DNA of 9,769 nucleotides. Origin: Chloroflexota bacterium (GTDB lineage: Bacteria; Chloroflexota; Limnocylindria; Limnocylindrales; CSP1-4). A model generated the notes under the pieces. It was not told the origin of the DNA. It was given only the letters and a program-made list of their open reading frames with translations, and did no database searches. The translations under genes were made by a program, and so were the position numbers. The DNA lies in the NCBI GenBank assembly GCA_015661135.1, contig JACVXW010000219.1, positions 1-9,769 of the forward strand, in the 5' to 3' direction. Shown in pieces: positions 7,507 to 9,769 of the stretch (position 1 is the first letter of the stretch; each line of letters starts with the position of its first letter).

Positions 7507-8007
7507 TCAGGCCGCGCGGTCCGGGGGAAGCCCGCCCGGTCGGTCGAAGGCGATGCCCCGGTCGCGCATGGAGACATACGCGTCATGACCGATGACGAGG
7601 TGGTCCAGGACGGCGATGTCCAGGAGCCGGCCCGCCGCAAGCGCCTCGGCCGTGAGATGGAGATCGTCGGGGGACGGCGTGGGGTCTCCGGAAGGGTGGT
7701 TGTGGACGAGGATGACCCCGGATGCCGTCAGCCGGACCGCATCGCGGAACAGCTCCCCGACCCGCACGAGCGACGCGCTCACGTTGCCCTGGTAGGCAGT
7801 CGTGACGCGGAGGACGACGTTCTTCGTGTTCAGGACGACGACGCGCAGCTCCTCGCGCTCCAGTCGACCCATCTGAAGGACGAGGCGGTCCGCGACGTCA
7901 CGCGGTGAGCGGACCGTCCAACGAGCAGTCGGCCAGTCGGCGAGGAGCCGCCGTCCGAGCTCGAACGCAGCCTGGAGCTGGGCGGCCTTTGCGCCGCCGA
8001 TCCCCGG
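7507..8007 (-). CDS. radC: RadC/JAMM-domain protein, C-terminal part (frame-disrupted)
   Basis: This frame carries the end of the N-terminal helix-hairpin-helix region (PGIGGAKAAQLQAAFELGRRL, about 8007-7945) and then the whole RadC JAMM domain. VVVLNTKNVVLRVTTAYQGN and VGELFRDAVRL lead into HNHPSGDPTPSPDD (7704-7663), which supplies the H-x-H-x7-S-x2-D metal site. The RadC family was once called a DNA repair protein, but its real biochemical role is unsettled. ATG 7872 (MGRLEREEL) lies within the conserved region, so it is not the native start. The protein ends at the usual place, after SMRDRGIAFDRP. The native start is in the other frame at 8198, and about 30 residues seem to be missing at the junction. 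The position before mreB matches the known radC-mreB-mreC order. Confidence 0.88.
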   Translation of the reverse strand, partial: PGIGGAKAAQLQAAFELGRRLLADWPTARWTVRSPRDVADRLVLQMGRLEREELRVVVLNTKNVVLRVTTAYQGNVSASLVRVGELFRDAVRLTASGVILVHNHPSGDPTPSPDDLHLTAEALAAGRLLDIAVLDHLVIGHDAYVSMRDRGIAFDRPGGLPPDRAA

Positions 8008-8198
8008 GATAGGTCAACCGAGGAGCGGCCGCGGCTGCCGGAACCCCACAGCAACCCCACAAGCTCCGCGGAGGTCAGCCCGCCCGGTCCGCGCAACTCA
8101 AGGCGCTCGCGCGGGCGCTCGGCAACGGGCAGCTCCCGAAGGACGCGGCCGCGCGGGAACGGCACGATGGCCGTTGGCTCGATGCCGGCGTGGCTCAT
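8008..8198 (-). CDS. radC: RadC N-terminal part (frame-disrupted)
   Basis: ATG 8198 has a strong GGAGG five bases upstream. The product has a short leader (MSHAGIEPTAIVPFPRGRV) and then the RadC N-terminal signature: LRELPVAERPRERLELRGPGGLTSAELVGLLWGSG in sense, ending at GRSSVDLS (about 8009). RadC proteins continue here with a helical stretch leading to a GIG helix-hairpin-helix motif. In this window the frame instead continues as low-complexity Ser/Arg sequence to a stop at 7830, while PGIGGAKAAQ resumes in another frame at 8007. No convincing promoter is seen upstream, and cotranscription from the CPBP gene 311 bp away is possible. Confidence 0.8.
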
Positions 8199-8509
8199 GG
8201 ACTCCTCCGTGGCGACGAACCGTGGGTAGACGGGTGGCTCGCGGCGCCTGACCCGGGCCGGAGGGCCGGACGGCGGGCACGTGCCGAAGGCCCGGTGGCA
8301 GCGGGCCCGTACGCAGGCCCCGGAGCCGGTCTGGGCATCCCCGGGCCCGAACGACGGAAGCCCGCCGATTCCCCCCGCCATCCGGACCCGAGGACACTGC
8401 GCAGCCTAGCGAGGAGGCCTTACCGGCCGGTCATCCCGGGATGCACCGGCGCTCATCCGGCGCGGGCGCTGCCGATCAGCCCGCGGATCAGCCGCGGATC
8501 AGCCGCGGA
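8199..8509. other. 311-bp gap between the CPBP protease gene and radC
   Basis: I see no gene. A plus-strand open frame crosses it (8190-8567), but its composition is low-complexity Pro/Arg/Ala without family features and without a good ribosome binding site. The right end holds the 11-bp tandem repeat. The radC ribosome binding site (8204-8208) is at the left end. Confidence 0.65.
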
Positions 8510-8518
8510 TCAGCCGCG
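8474..8518. repeat. 11-bp tandem repeat, four copies, across the CPBP stop codon
   Basis: The unit is GATCAGCCGCG. Copies start at 8474 (with one extra C), 8486, 8497 and 8508. The TGA stop of the protease gene (8512-8510) lies in the last copy. On the minus strand the array reads CCGCGGCTGAT repeated, so neighbouring CCGCGG palindromes can pair around a CTGAT loop; it could slow or end transcription, but there is no U-run. Confidence 0.93.
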
Positions 8519-9568
8519 GAGCGAGGCCTCGGCGATGACCAGGAGGAACCCGTTGAAGGCCGCGTGAAGCCCGATCGCTGCCCACAGGGATCGGCGCCGC
8601 AGGAAGAGCCAGCCGAGGGCGAGGGCAACGGGGAGTCGCGATCCCGCGCCGACGATCGCCAGGCCTGCGGCCTCCTGGAAGGAGCCGCCGCCCTGGGTCA
8701 GCACGTGGGCGAGGGCGAACAGGACCGCGGTCCGGATGATCGCCGTCCGGGCCGGCACGACGCGCGCCCAGGCCGTGGTCGCGAATCCGCGGAACAGGAG
8801 TTCCTCGTAGATCGGAGCGATGACCGCACCGGCCAGCAGGTTGATGGCCAGGCCAGCGCCCGTCCCGGTGGGCGGCAACGGGCTCTCCGGGATGCTGCCG
8901 ACAACCGACACGAGCGCCCAGACCACGGCCGCGGTGACTACCACGACCGGCAGCCCAAGCACTGCCCCGGCCGCCAGTTCCCTGACCACCGCGGGCAGCG
9001 ATCCGCGGAGGCCCATCTCGCTCCACGACAGCGCGCCCGGCCCGACGACGAGGATCCGGATCAGGCCAATCACGGCGACGGCCTGGAGGATCACGCCGAG
9101 GAGGGAGAGCACCGGGCCCTCCAGGCGGGCGCCGGCCAGGTGCAGTGGGGTGACCACGGCCACGACCACGAGGTAGAGCCCGACGATCGTGGCCGCGAAG
9201 ACCAGGACCGGCGACGGCCCGGCGTACGCAAGCCCGGACGCGCGCCGCTCGAGGGCCTGGGATCCGCCGAGCAGCAACAGGCCGGGCAGGAGGACCGCGA
9301 GGCCGACCACGAACAGGACCGCCCCTGCGGTCGAGGACCCGGCGAGCAATCCCACGAACGCCCCGAGACTGCCGATGACGGCCGCGAGCCAGCCGACGAC
9401 GAACAGGCCAGGTGCGGTTCGACCGTCGAACGTGAAGCGGAAGAGACCGAACGACCGGGTTCCCGAGGACTCCGCGGGAAGTGGCGGACCGCCGGGAGCC
9501 TGCTCGAGCTCGTTGGAAGCTTCGCGGCTGCCCGGTGGGTCGCCGGGGCCGGGAACCGGATTCGTCAA
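8510..9568 (-). CDS. CPBP-family intramembrane glutamic protease
   Basis: The CPBP (CAAX protease and bacteriocin-processing, Abi) family are membrane proteases related to Rce1; some process prenylated or peptide substrates, others give bacteriocin immunity. The product is 352 aa. A Pro/Glu-rich cytosolic leader (about 1-50) precedes around eight hydrophobic segments. All three family motifs are intact: EELLFRG (255-261), FALAH (284-288) and HAAFNG (335-340), supplying the catalytic Glu pair, Arg, two His and Asn. I start at TTG 9568, whose last two bases overlap the TGA of the preceding gene; the frame stays open to 9769, but that upstream part is the shadow of the preceding gene. An internal GTG start is possible. 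Overlap suggests translational coupling with the upstream gene. The physiological substrate is unknown. Confidence 0.9.
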   Translation of the reverse strand: MTNPVPGPGDPPGSREASNELEQAPGGPPLPAESSGTRSFGLFRFTFDGRTAPGLFVVGWLAAVIGSLGAFVGLLAGSSTAGAVLFVVGLAVLLPGLLLLGGSQALERRASGLAYAGPSPVLVFAATIVGLYLVVVAVVTPLHLAGARLEGPVLSLLGVILQAVAVIGLIRILVVGPGALSWSEMGLRGSLPAVVRELAAGAVLGLPVVVVTAAVVWALVSVVGSIPESPLPPTGTGAGLAINLLAGAVIAPIYEELLFRGFATTAWARVVPARTAIIRTAVLFALAHVLTQGGGSFQEAAGLAIVGAGSRLPVALALGWLFLRRRSLWAAIGLHAAFNGFLLVIAEASLRG

Positions 9569-9768
9569 GTCTCGGTAAGCGGGTCCGTGGTCCGCTTGGT
9601 CGCCGTGGAACTGCCGCCACCCGGCGTGGCCGAGGCGCGGACGGATGTCCGGATCGAGTCCGGCACGGCCCTGGTCACGGGATCCCCGAGGACCTCGCGC
9701 ACGGGCGCGCTCACGATGGGTGCCGCGGCGCCGGCGACGTCTGATCGCTCGAAGTCCTTGCCGCACCA
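9565..9768 (-). CDS. C-terminal end of an unidentified protein (starts outside window)
   Basis: Sixty-seven residues precede a TGA at 9567-9565. The visible part begins WCGKDFERSDVAG, which might be the last half of a zinc-ribbon knuckle (CxxC before GKDF is outside the window), followed by a region rich in Ala, Val, Pro and Arg and a Thr/Ser/Gly-rich tail (ATPGGGSSTATKRTT). I do not recognise the family. I prefer this frame over the two others because its stop overlaps the TTG start of the CPBP gene by four bases (TTGA), a typical operon joint, and because the other frames give very Arg-rich sequence. Confidence 0.55.
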   Translation of the reverse strand, partial: WCGKDFERSDVAGAAAPIVSAPVREVLGDPVTRAVPDSIRTSVRASATPGGGSSTATKRTTDPLTET

Positions 9769-9769
9769 C

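Noticed and set aside
5852..7588. Long plus-strand open frame (578 codons) opposite mreB
   Set aside because: It mirrors mreB and mreC; high GC keeps the antisense frames open, and its Asp/Arg/His-rich sequence has no family features.
2037..8012. Programmed ribosomal frameshifting in the three broken genes
   Set aside because: No slippery heptamer was seen, and each junction also lacks family residues, which frameshifting would not explain.
8190..8567. Small plus-strand gene in the gap before radC
   Set aside because: Low-complexity sequence, no convincing ribosome binding site, and it overlaps the ends of two well-supported genes.
9569..9769. N-terminal extension of the CPBP protease to the window edge
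   Set aside because: The extension is extremely Arg-rich and overlaps the better-supported end of the upstream gene in another frame.

Overview
The window is GC-rich (about 70% by eye), and every convincing gene lies on the minus strand. It looks like the chromosome of a high-GC bacterium with an MreB-shaped cell and a wall that carries CWB2-anchored proteins. Chloroflexota of the Limnocylindria type is my best guess, from gene content alone and with moderate confidence. Nothing here looks like phage, a transposon or CRISPR.

Reading in the direction of transcription, from high to low coordinates: the last 67 residues of an unidentified protein (9565-9768) overlap a CPBP-family intramembrane protease (8510-9568) by a TTGA start/stop. 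A 311-bp gap follows, and its first part holds an 11-bp tandem repeat. Next come radC (8198 to 7507, broken), a 395-bp gap with a 17-bp tandem repeat and a possible promoter, mreB (7111 to 6059, intact) and mreC (6009 to 5097, broken). The radC-mreB-mreC order matches the one known from Bacillus, but mreD does not follow. After a 238-bp gap come two secreted wall proteins. The first (4858 to 3047) has a domain with His-Gly and Cys blocks like clan CD (caspase-like) peptidases, plus three CWB2 repeats. The second (2947 to beyond the window start) is a GH18-type glycosidase with FN3-like, SH3b-like and FlgD-Ig-like modules and at least two CWB2 repeats, and it is also broken.

The genes share a cell-envelope theme. 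MreB and MreC would organise wall elongation, the GH18 protein could act on wall or other glycans, the possible peptidase would sit on the same wall polymer through CWB2, and the CPBP protease lies in the membrane. This functional link is inferred from proximity only.

The most striking observation is that three of the six recognisable genes (GH18, mreC, radC) have the same lesion. Recognisable sequence runs up to a point, a family-conserved internal stretch is missing, and recognisable sequence resumes in another frame. Reading the two frames together recovers each family except for the missing stretch. An assembly or sequencing artefact is the simplest explanation, but real pseudogenisation cannot be excluded from sequence alone.
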